From Azospirillum formosense (GTDB lineage Bacteria > Pseudomonadota > Alphaproteobacteria > Azospirillales > Azospirillaceae), in contig NZ_CP159405.1 of the NCBI RefSeq assembly GCF_040500525.1, positions 124,001 to 188,000 on the forward strand: a DNA stretch of 64,000 bases. The letters run 5' to 3'. The position numbers and the translations under genes were made by a program. The notes beneath the pieces are model-generated. The model was not told the origin of the DNA and ran no database searches. It saw only the letters and a program-made list of their open reading frames with translations. This document shows, piece by piece, positions 34,254-44,446 of this stretch (the stretch's first letter is position 1; the number at the start of each line of letters is the position of its first letter).

Positions 34254-34436
34254 ATGCAGCCAATTGAAACGATCGAAGTCGAGACCCTGACCGTCGGGTG
34301 CGACGGTGGCGGCGGTGCGCTCGGCCACCCGCTGGTCTATCTGACGCTGAGCGCCGAGGGGAAGGTCGAATGCCCCTACTGCTCGCGCCACTTCGTCCTG
34401 AAGGAAGGCGCGAAGACGGGCACGCACGGGCACTGA
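34254..34436 (+). CDS. CHCC zinc-finger protein (zf-CHCC type)
   Basis: 60 residues. It contains GCDGGGGALGHPLVYLTLSAEGKVECPYCSRHFVL: the Cys-x-His-x-Cys-x-Cys ligands of the zf-CHCC family, the bacterial relative of the mitochondrial complex I subunit NDUFS6. Its exact role in bacteria is unclear. GGAGG lies 9 bases before the ATG at 34254. A terminator follows. Confidence 0.85.
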   Translation: MQPIETIEVETLTVGCDGGGGALGHPLVYLTLSAEGKVECPYCSRHFVLKEGAKTGTHGH

Positions 34437-34478
34437 TCCCGGCGGCGCGTCTTACAGGGCGGAAATCCCGCGCGCAGC

Positions 34479-34507
34479 AAGGGCCGGAGCGATCCGGCCC
34501 TTTTCGT
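34479..34507 (+). terminator. Intrinsic terminator of the zinc-finger gene
   Basis: AAGGGCCGGA and TCCGGCCCTT form a 10-base stem, followed by TTCG within a T-rich stretch. Confidence 0.75.
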
Positions 34508-34798
34508 TTGCCGGTAGCCCGAATCATGGCCCAAACATGGTCCGGGCCGATGATCGCGGTCGATTCTGTGGCCTTTCCGCCACCCGGCGCTGCGGCGATG
34601 CAACGTCCGGGAGGGATGGGTCATAGGCCCCTTTTATTGCAATTGTGAAAAATATAGAACGAACCGCCTTGACGCGCGCCGCGATCCGCCTTCTACTTTT
34701 TTGCAGCGCAAAAGAGGCGCCCATCGCAATTGCCCGCTCAGGTCCTCCGCATGCTTTTTCCTGAGGCCAACGCTCTCGCGCCAGATGAGGCCCGATCC
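34508..34798. other. Leader region of the GGDEF-EAL gene
   Basis: A gap with an AT-rich centre. TTGACG at 34669-34674, 17 bases, then TCTACT at 34692-34697 looks like a sigma-70 promoter for the following gene. I see no other feature. Confidence 0.4.
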
Positions 34799-36862
34799 AT
34801 GAGCCAAGAGACGGAAGAGCAATACAGAAGTATTTTCGAGAACGCGGTCGAAGGTATTTACCAGACCACGGTGGACGGGCGTTATCTGCGGGTCAACCCG
34901 GCGCTGGCGCGGATCTACGGCTACCGGTCGCCGGCCGATCTGATCGACAACCTGACGGACATCGCCGGCCAGCTCTACGTCGACCCCGGCAAGCGCGAGG
35001 CCTTCGCCCGCCTGATGGCCGAGCGCGACGTGGTGCAGAGCTTCGAGGCGCGGGTCTTCCGCAACGACGGCTCGATCATCTGGATTTCCGAGAACGCGCG
35101 CTGCGTGCGCGATCCGCAGGGCCGCATCCGCTATTACGAAGGCACCGTCCAGGACATCACCGAGCGCAAGCAGCACGAGGAGAAGATCCGTCTGCTCGCC
35201 ACCGTCTTCGACAGCGTGGCCGACGGCATCCTGATCGTGGACCCCGATCTGTCCGTGCAGGCGGTCAACCCGGCCTACGAGGTGATGACCGACTTCCAGC
35301 GGGAGGAGCTTCTCCACCGCCCGCTGGTGATTTTCGCCCCCGGCTCGCACGAGCGCGCCTTCATCGACGACATCTGGCGCGCCGCCCGCACCGAGGGGCG
35401 CTGGCAGGGAGAGGTCACCAGCTTCCGCCATTCCGGCGACGCCTTCGCGGCCTCGCTGTCGGTCACGGCGGTGCGCGCGCCGGGCGGGGCGCTGGAGCAT
35501 TACGTGCTGACGCTCGCCGACATCAGCCAGCGCAAGTACCAGGAACACCAGATCCGCTACCAGGCCAGCTTCGACCGGCTGACCGACCTGCCGAACCGCT
35601 GGCTGGTCTGCGAACGGCTGGAGGAGGCCATCGCGCGCGCCCAGCGCATGCGCACCAAGGTCGCCGTGGCCTTCCTCGACCTCAACCGCTTCAAGCAGGT
35701 CAACGACACGCTGGGTCACCACGCCGGCGACGACCTGCTGAAGCTGGTGGCCAAGCGGCTGCGCAACTGCACCCGCGTGTCCGACACGGTGGGCCGGCTG
35801 GGCGGCGACGAGTTCCTGATCGTGGCGCCCGACGCGGTGGACCGCGCCGCCGGCGCCCGGTTGGTCGAGAAGGTGCTCTATTCGATGGGCGAGCCCTTCG
35901 CCGTCCACAACCAGGAACTCTTCTGCGGCGCCTCGATCGGCGTCGCCTTCTTCCCCGACGACGGCGAAACGGCGGACCAGCTCCTGCGCAACGCCGACCT
36001 CGCCATGTACCACGCCAAGCGCAACCCGGAATGCAAGTTCGTCTTCTACGAGGCGGGCATGCGCGAGCGCACCGGCTTCACGCTGGGGCTGGAAAGCGAC
36101 CTGCGCCGGGCCGCCGCGACCGGCGAGGAGTTCGAGCTGCATTTCCAGCCCAAGGTGGACATGCCGCACCGCGGCTATCACCGGGTGATCGGGGCGGAGG
36201 CGCTGATCCGCTGGCGCCATCCGGTCCGCGGCCTCGTCAGCCCGGCGGAGTTCATCCCGCTGGCCGAGGAGACCGGCCTGATCTGGGAGATCGGCGCCTG
36301 GACGCTGCGGGAGGCCTGCGGCCGGCTGGCCGGCTGGCTGGCCGCGGGGCTGGACATCGCGTCGGTGTCGGTCAATCTGTCGCCACGCCAGTTCCAGGAC
36401 GCGCGTCTGGTGACTTTCGTCCGCGACGTGGTGGAGCGCAGCGGCGTGCCGCCCGAACGGTTGGAGCTGGAGCTGACCGAGGGCGCCATGATCGGCGACA
36501 TCGAGAAGGCGGTGACCATCCTGCACGGTCTGAAGGGGATCGGCATCCGCCTGTCCATCGACGATTTCGGGACCGGCTATTCCTCCCTGGCCTATCTGAA
36601 ACGCTTCCCGATCAACACGCTGAAGATCGACCGCAGCTTCGTCCGCGACATCGTGCAGTCCTCGACCGACCCGGCCATCGTCAACACCATCGTGAACCTC
36701 GCCGACAGCCTGGGCTTCGACACCATCGCCGAAGGGGTGGAGACGGAGGAACAGGCGGACATGCTGCGCCGCCAGCGCTGCACGCGCATCCAGGGCTTCC
36801 TGATCAGCCGCCCGCTGGACGTGGATGCCTTCGAGCGCTTCCTGCTGGAGAACGCCGGGTAA
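34799..36862 (+). CDS. PAS-PAS-GGDEF-EAL cyclic-di-GMP regulator
   Basis: 687 residues. PAS 1 is about 6-125 (YRSIFENAVEGIYQTT, IIWISENARCVRD). PAS 2 is about 130-245 (LATVFDSVADGILIVDP, GSHERAFIDDIWR). GGDEF lies at about 255-415 (FDRLTDLPNRW, LGGDEFLIV intact). EAL follows at 430-680 (GAEALIRWRHP, IDDFGTGYSSLAYL, KIDRSFVRDI, AEGVETEEQAD). Both catalytic motifs are intact, so it could make and degrade c-di-GMP. The start at 34799 has GATGAGG upstream; an ATG at 34751 is an alternative. Confidence 0.9.
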   Translation: MSQETEEQYRSIFENAVEGIYQTTVDGRYLRVNPALARIYGYRSPADLIDNLTDIAGQLYVDPGKREAFARLMAERDVVQSFEARVFRNDGSIIWISENARCVRDPQGRIRYYEGTVQDITERKQHEEKIRLLATVFDSVADGILIVDPDLSVQAVNPAYEVMTDFQREELLHRPLVIFAPGSHERAFIDDIWRAARTEGRWQGEVTSFRHSGDAFAASLSVTAVRAPGGALEHYVLTLADISQRKYQEHQIRYQASFDRLTDLPNRWLVCERLEEAIARAQRMRTKVAVAFLDLNRFKQVNDTLGHHAGDDLLKLVAKRLRNCTRVSDTVGRLGGDEFLIVAPDAVDRAAGARLVEKVLYSMGEPFAVHNQELFCGASIGVAFFPDDGETADQLLRNADLAMYHAKRNPECKFVFYEAGMRERTGFTLGLESDLRRAAATGEEFELHFQPKVDMPHRGYHRVIGAEALIRWRHPVRGLVSPAEFIPLAEETGLIWEIGAWTLREACGRLAGWLAAGLDIASVSVNLSPRQFQDARLVTFVRDVVERSGVPPERLELELTEGAMIGDIEKAVTILHGLKGIGIRLSIDDFGTGYSSLAYLKRFPINTLKIDRSFVRDIVQSSTDPAIVNTIVNLADSLGFDTIAEGVETEEQADMLRRQRCTRIQGFLISRPLDVDAFERFLLENAG

Positions 36863-37110
36863 CCGGGTCCCGCGATCGCGCCTTCATCTTCGGAGCCTCC
36901 CCCTGGAGAGATCCCCGGTCGACCGATCGCTGTCCAACAGCGACGGCGGCAGCGACGGCGGCGGGGCGGCCGCGTCATCGACGCGCCGGCGGTGGGGGCA
37001 TTTGCCTCCAAACACTCCAAAACGCGCCGCAACTCCGACGCGACATTCCCCCCAATTCCAAGTGCGCTCGTGAAACAGTTCGCTGAGCGAACATAATCGC
37101 TTGCGGGCTA
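36863..37110. other. Gap between the GGDEF-EAL gene and gntR
   Basis: Open frames here give arginine/serine/proline-rich translations with no recognisable family, so I treat it as non-coding. The operator-like element and promoter region of the gntR-oxc unit begin at the right end. Confidence 0.4.
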
Positions 37111-37135
37111 GTGGTATCTGGTATACCGTATCACC
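37101..37135 (+). promoter_or_regulatory. Candidate GntR operator and promoter upstream of gntR-oxc
   Basis: The element ATCTGGTATACCGTATC occupies 37116-37132, with a perfect GGTATACC palindrome at its core, as expected for a GntR/FCD operator. A near copy (one mismatch) is at 48709-48725 on the other strand. A TTGCGG at 37101-37106 could be a -35 element, so binding would overlap the promoter. Suggested target of the GntR protein itself. Confidence 0.65.
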
Positions 37136-37242
37136 AATCCAAGCCGCTTCCCTTCTCCGGGGCAACGAAACCGCGGCCCAAACCCCTTCAGCCGGGGGCC
37201 CTCCCACGCGAGGGGAAAGAAGAGTCAGGGACGGGAACAGCC

Positions 37243-37932
37243 ATGCAGACGATGAGTTTCTCGGTCGCACCCCTCGATCAGGGGATGAGCTTCAAGGCCA
37301 AGGCCTACCAGGCGTTGCGCCAGGCCATCACCCAGATGGACATCTACGGCGGGCCGAGCGAGATCCGCCTCGACGAGCGCCAGCTCTGCGAGGCGCTGGG
37401 CGTCAGCCGCACCCCGGTGCGCGAGGCGATGGCGCTGCTGGAGCAGGAGGGCTTCATCCGCTCCATGCCCCGGCGCGGCATCTTCGTGGTGCGCAAGACC
37501 AAGGCGGAGATCATCGAGATGATCACCGTCTGCGCGGCTCTGGAGGGCATGGCCGCCCGCCTCTTCGTCGAGCGCGCCGACGAGCGCGGCATGGCCGACC
37601 TGCACGAGACCTTCGACCGCTTCGCCGAAGGCGAGCTGGCCGATCACGTGCTGGAGTATTCCGACGCCAACGTCGCCTTCCACCAGTCGATCATCCAGGC
37701 CTCGGGCTGCACGCTCATCGCCGACCTGACCGACCGCTTCTTCATCCACATGCGGGCCATCCGCCGCGTCACCATGCGCCGCGGCGGCCGGGCCGAGACG
37801 TCCATCGTCGAGCACCGCGACATCATCGACGCCCTGACCCGGCGCGACGCCGACCTGGCCGAGCGGCGGGTGCGCGAGCACACGCTGGGGCTGGCCCGCC
37901 ATGTCGAACAGCACTGCGATTTTCTCGATTGA
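37243..37932 (+). CDS. GntR-family (FCD) transcriptional regulator
   Basis: 229 residues. N-terminal winged helix ([44 protein letters not shown]) followed by an all-helical FCD domain ([49 protein letters not shown]) with the Asp/His/His metal-ligand pattern. It binds a small ligand, plausibly an oxalate-pathway metabolite. oxc starts 41 bases downstream, so it is probably part of the oxalate operon and autoregulated. Confidence 0.88.
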   Translation: MQTMSFSVAPLDQGMSFKAKAYQALRQAITQMDIYGGPSEIRLDERQLCEALGVSRTPVREAMALLEQEGFIRSMPRRGIFVVRKTKAEIIEMITVCAALEGMAARLFVERADERGMADLHETFDRFAEGELADHVLEYSDANVAFHQSIIQASGCTLIADLTDRFFIHMRAIRRVTMRRGGRAETSIVEHRDIIDALTRRDADLAERRVREHTLGLARHVEQHCDFLD

Positions 37933-37973
37933 CCGATCGTGATCCGAATAAGAGTCGGGGAGGAGTAACCCTT

Positions 37974-39731
37974 ATGTCAGCCGTCACAGTCCTCAACAAC
38001 CAAGCCACGGCCGCCACCGATGCGGAACCGGCGCTGACGGATGGTTTCCAGCTCGTCATCGATGCCCTCAAGCTCAACGGCATCGAGAACCTCTACGTCG
38101 TGCCGGGCATCCCGATTTCCGACCTGCTGCGCATGGCCCAGGGCGAGGGGCTGCGGGTCATCTCCTTCCGCCACGAGCAGAACGCCGGCAACGCCGCGGC
38201 GATCGCCGGCTTTCTGACCAAGAAGCCGGGCGTGTGCATGACCGTCTCGGCGCCGGGCTTCCTCAACGGCCTGACCGCGCTGGCCAACGCCACCACCAAC
38301 TGCTTCCCGATGATCCTGATCTCCGGTTCCTCGGAGCGCGAGATCGTCGACCTCCAGCAGGGCGACTACGAGGAGATGGACCAGCTGGCCATCGCCAAGC
38401 CGCTGTGCAAGGCGGCCTTCCGCGTGCTGCACGCCCAGGACATCGGCATCGCGGTGGCCCGGGCCATCCGCGCCGCGGTGTCGGGCCGTCCGGGCGGCGT
38501 CTACCTCGACCTGCCGGCCAAGCTGTTCTCGCAGGTGATGGACGCCGCCGAGGGTGCCCGCTCGCTGGTCAAGGTGGTCGACGCCGCGCCGGCGCAGCTG
38601 CCCTCGCCGGACTCGGTGGCGCGCGCGCTGGAGGTGCTGAAGGGCGCCAAGCGGCCGCTGATCATCCTCGGCAAGGGGGCGGCCTACGCCCAGGCCGACG
38701 AGGCGGTGCGCGAGCTGGTCGAGAAGAGCGGCATCCCGTTCCTGCCGATGAGCATGGCCAAGGGTCTGCTGCCCGACACCCACCCGCAGTCGGCGGGCGC
38801 GGCGCGCTCGATGGTTCTGAAGGACGCCGACGTGGTGGTGCTGGTGGGGGCGCGGCTGAACTGGCTGCTGTCGCACGGCAAGGGCAAGACGTGGGGCGAG
38901 CCGGGGTCGAAGACCTTCATCCAGATCGACATCGAGCCGCGCGAGATGGACAGCAACGTGGCGATCGTGGCGCCACTGGTCGGCGACATCGGGTCGTGCG
39001 TGTCGGCGCTGACGGCGGGCATGGCCAAGGGCTGGACGCCGCCGGCGGCGGAATGGACCGGGGCGGTTGCGGCGCGCAAGGAGGCGAACATCGCCAAGAT
39101 GGCGCCCAAGCTGATGAGCAACGCCTCGCCGATGAACTTCCACGGCGCGCTGGGCGCTCTGCGCCGGGTGGTGCAGGAGCGGCCGGACGCGCTGCTGGTG
39201 AACGAGGGGGCCAACACGCTGGACTTGGCGCGCGGGATCATCGACATGCACCAGCCGCGCAAGCGCCTGGACGTCGGGACCTGGGGCGTGATGGGCATCG
39301 GGATGGGCTTCGCGGTGGCGGCGGCTGTGGAGTCGGGCAAGCCGGTGCTGGCGGTGGAGGGCGACAGCGCCTTCGGCTTCTCGGGCATGGAGGTGGAGAC
39401 GATCTGCCGCTACAACCTGCCGGTGTGCATCGTGGTGTTCAACAACAACGGCATCTACAAGGGGACGGACGTGAACCCGACGGGCGGGTCGGACCCGTCG
39501 CCGATGGTCTTCGTGCCGGACTCGCGCTACGACAAGATGATGGAGGCCTTCGGCGGCGCTGGCGTCAACGTGACGACGCCGGACGAGCTGTACCGGGCGG
39601 TCAGCGCGGCGATGGACAGCGGCCGGCCGACGCTGATCAACGCGGTGATCGACCCCAACGCCGGGTCGGAGAGCGGCAACATCGGCAGCCTCAACCCCAC
39701 CAGCGCCGTCCGCAAGGGGCCCAAGCAGTAA
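37974..39731 (+). CDS. oxc: Oxalyl-CoA decarboxylase
   Basis: 585 residues, a ThDP-dependent enzyme. The N-terminal domain has [15 protein letters not shown] and [16 protein letters not shown] with the conserved Glu. The ThDP-binding motif is [36 protein letters not shown]. It decarboxylates oxalyl-CoA to formyl-CoA and CO2. GGGGAGGAG precedes the ATG. It works with Frc (46833-48083) and is followed by formate dehydrogenase genes. Confidence 0.95.
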   Translation: MSAVTVLNNQATAATDAEPALTDGFQLVIDALKLNGIENLYVVPGIPISDLLRMAQGEGLRVISFRHEQNAGNAAAIAGFLTKKPGVCMTVSAPGFLNGLTALANATTNCFPMILISGSSEREIVDLQQGDYEEMDQLAIAKPLCKAAFRVLHAQDIGIAVARAIRAAVSGRPGGVYLDLPAKLFSQVMDAAEGARSLVKVVDAAPAQLPSPDSVARALEVLKGAKRPLIILGKGAAYAQADEAVRELVEKSGIPFLPMSMAKGLLPDTHPQSAGAARSMVLKDADVVVLVGARLNWLLSHGKGKTWGEPGSKTFIQIDIEPREMDSNVAIVAPLVGDIGSCVSALTAGMAKGWTPPAAEWTGAVAARKEANIAKMAPKLMSNASPMNFHGALGALRRVVQERPDALLVNEGANTLDLARGIIDMHQPRKRLDVGTWGVMGIGMGFAVAAAVESGKPVLAVEGDSAFGFSGMEVETICRYNLPVCIVVFNNNGIYKGTDVNPTGGSDPSPMVFVPDSRYDKMMEAFGGAGVNVTTPDELYRAVSAAMDSGRPTLINAVIDPNAGSESGNIGSLNPTSAVRKGPKQ

Positions 39732-39756
39732 CGCCTTCCTATATCTAAAAAATAAA

Positions 39757-39785
39757 GCCCCCCGGGCAAAACCGGGGGGCGGTTC
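39757..39785 (+). terminator. Terminator-like hairpin after oxc
   Basis: GCCCCCCGG and CCGGGGGGC form a nine-base stem with GCAAAA in the loop, 25 bases after oxc. The tail is GGTTCC with few T, so termination may be partial. Confidence 0.6.
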
Positions 39786-39851
39786 CAGAACGACTGCACG
39801 ACATCCCAACGTTACGAAGAATCAAGCCTGAGACGAGAGGGGAGGGCGGAC

Positions 39852-41582
39852 ATGGACACGGCCATCGTCGCCAAAGACGACACAAAAAGGCGCGCCATCC
39901 ATCCCGGTTCGGGGCGCCGGAACACCCGGCCCCAGCCGAAGGGCCGGCAGGTCGATCCGGCGGCACTGGCGGAGGTGCAGGGGCTTCTCGGTGACCGGTC
40001 CCGGCAGCGGGATCTGTTGATCGAGCATCTGCACCTGTTGCAGGACACCTATCACGGGCTGCACGCCCGCCATCTCGCGGCGCTCGCCCACGAGATGCGG
40101 CTGGCCCTGGTGGAGGTGTACGAGGTGGCGTCCTTCTACGCCCACTTCGACATCGTGATGGACGGCGAGGAAGCCCCTCCGCCCGTGACCGTCCGGGTCT
40201 GCGACAGCCTGTCCTGCTGCATGGCCGGCGGCGAAAAGCTGCTCGACGAGTTGAAGGCCGCCGACATGGGTCCGGGCGTCCGGGTGGTGCGCGCGCCCTG
40301 CATGGGCGCCTGCCACAACGCCCCGGCGGTGGCCATCGGCCACGCCCTGCACGAGAACGCCACGGTCGAGAGCGTGGTGACCGCCGTGAAGAACGGCGAG
40401 ACGCACCCGCAGCTCCCCACCTACATCAGCCTGGAGCAGTACAAGGCGGAGGGCGGCTACCGCCTGCTGGCCGAGTGCCTCGCCGGCAACGTCCCGGTGG
40501 ACGACATCCTCGGCAAGCTGGAGGGCGCCAACCTGCGCGGCCTCGGCGGCGCCGGCTTCCCGACCGGCCGCAAGTGGCGCTTCGTCCGCCACGAGCCCGG
40601 CCCCCGCCTGATGGCGGTGAACGGGGACGAGGGCGAGCCGGGCACCTTCAAGGACCGCTTCTACCTCGAGAACGATCCGCACCGCTTCCTGGAAGGGATG
40701 CTGATCGGCGCCTGGGTGGTCGAGGCGACCGACGTCTACATCTACCTGCGCGACGAGTACCCGCACATCCGCGAGCTGCTGGAGCATGAGATCGCCGCTG
40801 TGGAGAAGGCGGGCCTCGCCGGGCACACCCGCATCCATCTGCGGCGCGGCGCCGGGGCCTACATCTGCGGCGAGGAGTCCGCGATGCTGGAGAGCATCGA
40901 GGGCAAGCGCGGCCTGCCGCGGCACAAGCCGCCCTTCCCGTCGGTGGTCGGCCTGTTCGGCCGCCCGACCCTCATCAACAACGTCGAGACGTTGTTCTGG
41001 ATCAGGGACATCCTTGAGAAGGGCGCCGACTGGTGGGGCGGCCACGGGCGCAACGGCCGCAAGGGCCTGCGCAGCTACTCCGTCTCCGGTCACGTCAAGG
41101 ACCCGGGCGTGAAGCTGGCCCCCGCTGGCCTCACCATCCGCGAGCTGATCGACGAGTATTGCGGCGGCATGGCCGACGGCCACACGCTCAAGGGCTATCT
41201 GCCCGGCGGCGCGTCGGGCGGCATCCTGCCCGCCAGCATGGACGACATCCCGCTGGACTTCGGCACGCTGGAGCAGCACGGCTGCTTCATCGGCTCCGCC
41301 GCGGTGGTCGTGCTGTCGGACAAGGACGACATGCGCAAGGTCGTGCGCAACCTGCTGGACTTCTTCGAGGACGAGAGCTGCGGCCAGTGCACGCCCTGCC
41401 GCGTCGGAACGGAGAAGGCGGTGGCGCTCATCAAGCAGCCGGTGTGGGACGAGCCGCTTCTGACGGAACTCGCACGGCTGATGGGCACGGCGTCGATCTG
41501 CGGCCTGGGTCAGGCCGCGATGAACCCACTCAAGAGTGCGCTGAAGCACTTCCGCGACGATCTGCGCGGGGAGGTCCAGTGA
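39852..41582 (+). CDS. Formate dehydrogenase FdsG-FdsB fusion (NAD-reducing, NuoE/NuoF-like)
   Basis: 576 residues. Residues 30-170 are NuoE/FdsG-like with a [2Fe-2S] set (CDSLSCC, CMGAC). Residues 180-575 are NuoF/FdsB: GLGGAGFPTGRKW for FMN/NADH (NGDEGEPGTFKDR), GAGAYICGEESAML, and a C-terminal [4Fe-4S] site (SCGQCTPCRVG). In many bacteria FdsG and FdsB are separate; here they are one chain. It passes electrons from the catalytic FdsA to NAD+. A stop-to-start gap of one base links it with fdsA. Confidence 0.9.
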   Translation: MDTAIVAKDDTKRRAIHPGSGRRNTRPQPKGRQVDPAALAEVQGLLGDRSRQRDLLIEHLHLLQDTYHGLHARHLAALAHEMRLALVEVYEVASFYAHFDIVMDGEEAPPPVTVRVCDSLSCCMAGGEKLLDELKAADMGPGVRVVRAPCMGACHNAPAVAIGHALHENATVESVVTAVKNGETHPQLPTYISLEQYKAEGGYRLLAECLAGNVPVDDILGKLEGANLRGLGGAGFPTGRKWRFVRHEPGPRLMAVNGDEGEPGTFKDRFYLENDPHRFLEGMLIGAWVVEATDVYIYLRDEYPHIRELLEHEIAAVEKAGLAGHTRIHLRRGAGAYICGEESAMLESIEGKRGLPRHKPPFPSVVGLFGRPTLINNVETLFWIRDILEKGADWWGGHGRNGRKGLRSYSVSGHVKDPGVKLAPAGLTIRELIDEYCGGMADGHTLKGYLPGGASGGILPASMDDIPLDFGTLEQHGCFIGSAAVVVLSDKDDMRKVVRNLLDFFEDESCGQCTPCRVGTEKAVALIKQPVWDEPLLTELARLMGTASICGLGQAAMNPLKSALKHFRDDLRGEVQ

Positions 41583-41583
41583 T

Positions 41584-44337
41584 ATGAGCGACCGCATCCT
41601 GTTCCACCTCGACGACGAACTCGTCGAAGCCCACCCCGGCGAGACCATCTGGCAGGTCGCCAACCGCCTGGGCACCGAGATCCCGCATCTCTGCTACGCC
41701 GACGAGCCGGGCTACCGCGCGGACGGCAACTGCCGGGCCTGCATGGTCGAGATCGACGGCGAGCGCGCCATGTCGGCCTCCTGCGTGCGCCACCCGACCC
41801 CGGGCATGCGCGTCCGCTCGGCCAGCGAGAACGCCAAGTTCGCCCGCAAGATGGTCATCGAGATGCTGGTCGCCGACCAGCCGAAGCGGGAGGAGGCCCA
41901 CGACCCGGACAGCAAGTTCTGGCGCTGGGCCGACCGTCTGGAGGTCTCGGACAGCCGCTTTCCCAGCCGGGAGTGCGCGCCGAAGCCCGACTTCAGCCAC
42001 CCGGCCATGGCGGTGCAGCTCGACGCCTGCATCCAGTGCAACCTGTGCGTCCGCGCCTGCCGCGAGGTCCAGGTCAACGACGTGATCGGCATGGCGCTGC
42101 GCGGCCACAAGGAGACGATCGTCTTCGACTTCGCCGACCCGATGGGTGACAGCACCTGCGTCGCCTGCGGCGAGTGCGTCCAGGCCTGCCCGACCGGCGC
42201 GCTGATGCCGAAGACCCAGGTGGACCTGAACAGCGGCGTCTTCGCCGCCGCCCCGGACCGCCAGGTGGACAGCGTCTGCCCGTATTGCGGCGTCGGCTGC
42301 CAGCTGACCTACAACATCAAGGACGAGAAGCTGCTGTCGGTGACGGGCCGCGACGGTCCCGCCAACAAGAACCGGCTGTGCGTCAAGGGCCGCTTCGGCT
42401 TCGATTACATCCACCACCCGCACCGCCTGACCAAGCCGCTGATCCGCAAAGAGGGCGTGTCCAAGCACGACGTGGACATCGACCCGCTCAACCCGCTGAC
42501 CCACTTCCGCGAGGCGAGCTGGGAGGAGGCCCTGGAGGTCGCCACCGCCGGCCTGCGCAAGATCCGCGACGAGCGGGGCGGCTCGGCGCTCGCCGGCTTC
42601 GGTTCGGCCAAGGGCTCCAACGAGGAGGCCTATCTGTTCCAGAAGCTGGTGCGCGTCGGCTTCGGCACCAACAACGTCGACCATTGCACCCGCCTGTGCC
42701 ACGCCTCCTCGGTGGCGGCGCTCATCGAGGGCATCGGGTCGGGCGCGGTGACCGCTCCCTTCATGGCGGCCAAGGACGCCGAGGTGATCGTCGTCATCGG
42801 CTCCAACCCGACGGAGAACCACCCGGTCGCCGCGACCTTCTTCAAGAACGCGGCCAAGCGCGGCGCCAAGCTGGTCATCATGGACCCGCGCGGCCAGGTG
42901 CTGAAGCGCCACGCCAGCCACATGCTGCAGTTCAAGCCGGGCCGCGACGTGCCGATGCTGAACGCCATGCTGAACGTCATCATCAGCGAGGGGCTGTACG
43001 ACGCTCAGTATGTGGCCGAGCACACCCAGGACTTCGAGGAGCTGCGCGCCCACATCGCCAGCTTCACCCCGGAGGCCATGGAGCCGGTCTGCGGCATCCC
43101 GGCGGAGCAGCTCCGCGAGGTCGCCCGCCTCTACGCCACCTCCAAGGGCTCGATCATCTTCTGGGGCATGGGCGTGTCGCAGCACACCCACGGCACCGAC
43201 AACGTGCGCTGCCTGATCGCCCTGTCGCTGGTCACCGGCCAGATCGGGCGCCCCGGCACCGGCCTGCACCCGCTGCGCGGCCAGAACAACGTCCAGGGCG
43301 CCTCCGACGCCGGCCTGATCCCGATGATGTTCCCGGACTACCGTCCGGTGGACGATCCCGAGGTGCACGCCTTCTACGAGGATTTCTGGGACACCAAGCT
43401 CGACTCCAAGCGCGGCCTGACCGTCGTGGAGATCATGGACGCGATCCACGCCGGCTCGCTGAACGGCATGTACGTGATGGGCGAGAACCCGGCCATGTCC
43501 GACCCGGACGTGGAGCACGCCCGCGACGCGCTCGCCAAGCTCGACCATCTGGTGGTGCAGGACCTGTTCCTGACCGAGACGGCCAAATACGCCGACGTGG
43601 TTCTGCCCGCCTCGGCCTGGCCGGAGAAGACCGGCACGGTGACCAACACCAACCGCCAGGTCCAGCTCGGCCGCCAGGCCCTGCCGCCGCCGGGCGAGGC
43701 CCGGCAGGATCTGTGGATCGTCAACGCCATGGCCCGCGGCCTGGGTCTGGACTGGAACTACGAGCATCCGCGCGACGTGTTCCGGGAGATGAAGGGGGCG
43801 ATGCCGTCGCTCGACAACATCACCTGGGAGCGGCTGGAGCGCGAGCGCTCGGTGACCTACCCCAGCCTGTCCGCGGACGATCCGGGCCAGGAGATCGTGT
43901 TCGGCGACGGCTTCCCCACGGCCACCGGCCGCGGGCGTCTGGTCCCCGCCGACGTGATCCCGCCGGCCGAGGAGCCGGACGCCGAGTTCCCGATGGTCCT
44001 GACCACCGGGCGCCAGCTCGAGCATTGGCACACCGGGTCGATGACCCGGCGCGCCCAGGTCCTCGACGATCTGGAGCCGGAGGCGGTGGCCTACATGAGC
44101 CCGGCGGACCTGCGGCGGATGGGCGCCAAGGGCGGCGACCGCATGAAGGTCACCACCCGGCGCGGCACCATCGAGCTGAAGGCGCGGTCGGACTACAACG
44201 TCCCGTCCGGGCTGGTGTTCGTGCCCTTCTGCTACGCCGAGGCGGCGGCCAACGTGCTGACCAACCCGAAGCTGGACCCCTTCGGGAAGATCCCGGAGTT
44301 CAAGTTCGCCGCGGCCCGGATCGAGCCGGCGGCATAG
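41584..44337 (+). CDS. fdsA: Formate dehydrogenase alpha subunit FdsA (Mo/W bis-MGD)
   Basis: 917 residues. An N-terminal [2Fe-2S] domain (CYADEPGYRADGNCRACMVE) and a region with Fe-S clusters (CIQCNLCVRACREVQ, CVACGECVQACP) precede the [4Fe-4S] and Mo-bis-MGD domain (CPYCGVGC, RLCVKGRFGFDY). The Mo-ligand Cys appears in DHCTRLCHASSV. It oxidises formate to CO2. Together with the fused FdsGB it forms a soluble NAD-dependent enzyme. fdsC (FdhD-like) and fdsD are not next to it. Confidence 0.93.
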   Translation: MSDRILFHLDDELVEAHPGETIWQVANRLGTEIPHLCYADEPGYRADGNCRACMVEIDGERAMSASCVRHPTPGMRVRSASENAKFARKMVIEMLVADQPKREEAHDPDSKFWRWADRLEVSDSRFPSRECAPKPDFSHPAMAVQLDACIQCNLCVRACREVQVNDVIGMALRGHKETIVFDFADPMGDSTCVACGECVQACPTGALMPKTQVDLNSGVFAAAPDRQVDSVCPYCGVGCQLTYNIKDEKLLSVTGRDGPANKNRLCVKGRFGFDYIHHPHRLTKPLIRKEGVSKHDVDIDPLNPLTHFREASWEEALEVATAGLRKIRDERGGSALAGFGSAKGSNEEAYLFQKLVRVGFGTNNVDHCTRLCHASSVAALIEGIGSGAVTAPFMAAKDAEVIVVIGSNPTENHPVAATFFKNAAKRGAKLVIMDPRGQVLKRHASHMLQFKPGRDVPMLNAMLNVIISEGLYDAQYVAEHTQDFEELRAHIASFTPEAMEPVCGIPAEQLREVARLYATSKGSIIFWGMGVSQHTHGTDNVRCLIALSLVTGQIGRPGTGLHPLRGQNNVQGASDAGLIPMMFPDYRPVDDPEVHAFYEDFWDTKLDSKRGLTVVEIMDAIHAGSLNGMYVMGENPAMSDPDVEHARDALAKLDHLVVQDLFLTETAKYADVVLPASAWPEKTGTVTNTNRQVQLGRQALPPPGEARQDLWIVNAMARGLGLDWNYEHPRDVFREMKGAMPSLDNITWERLERERSVTYPSLSADDPGQEIVFGDGFPTATGRGRLVPADVIPPAEEPDAEFPMVLTTGRQLEHWHTGSMTRRAQVLDDLEPEAVAYMSPADLRRMGAKGGDRMKVTTRRGTIELKARSDYNVPSGLVFVPFCYAEAAANVLTNPKLDPFGKIPEFKFAAARIEPAA

Positions 44338-44343
44338 CCAACC

Positions 44344-44384
44344 GGCGGCCCCCGCTCCCCGCGAGGTGAGAACCGGGGGCCGCC
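44344..44384 (+). terminator. Strong hairpin after fdsA
   Basis: GGCGGCCCCCG and CGGGGGCCGCC form an 11-base GC-rich stem. There is no T tract, so it may slow rather than stop transcription into iclR. Confidence 0.5.
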
Positions 44385-44446
44385 ACACCCGAGGACGACA
44401 ACGGCGCGATGCAACAGCGCCGGACGATTTCGAGAGGGATGGGACG

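Noticed and set aside
36825-37073. A small plus-strand frame between the GGDEF-EAL gene and gntR
   Set aside because: It starts inside the previous gene and reads as an Arg/Ser/Pro-rich low-complexity peptide.
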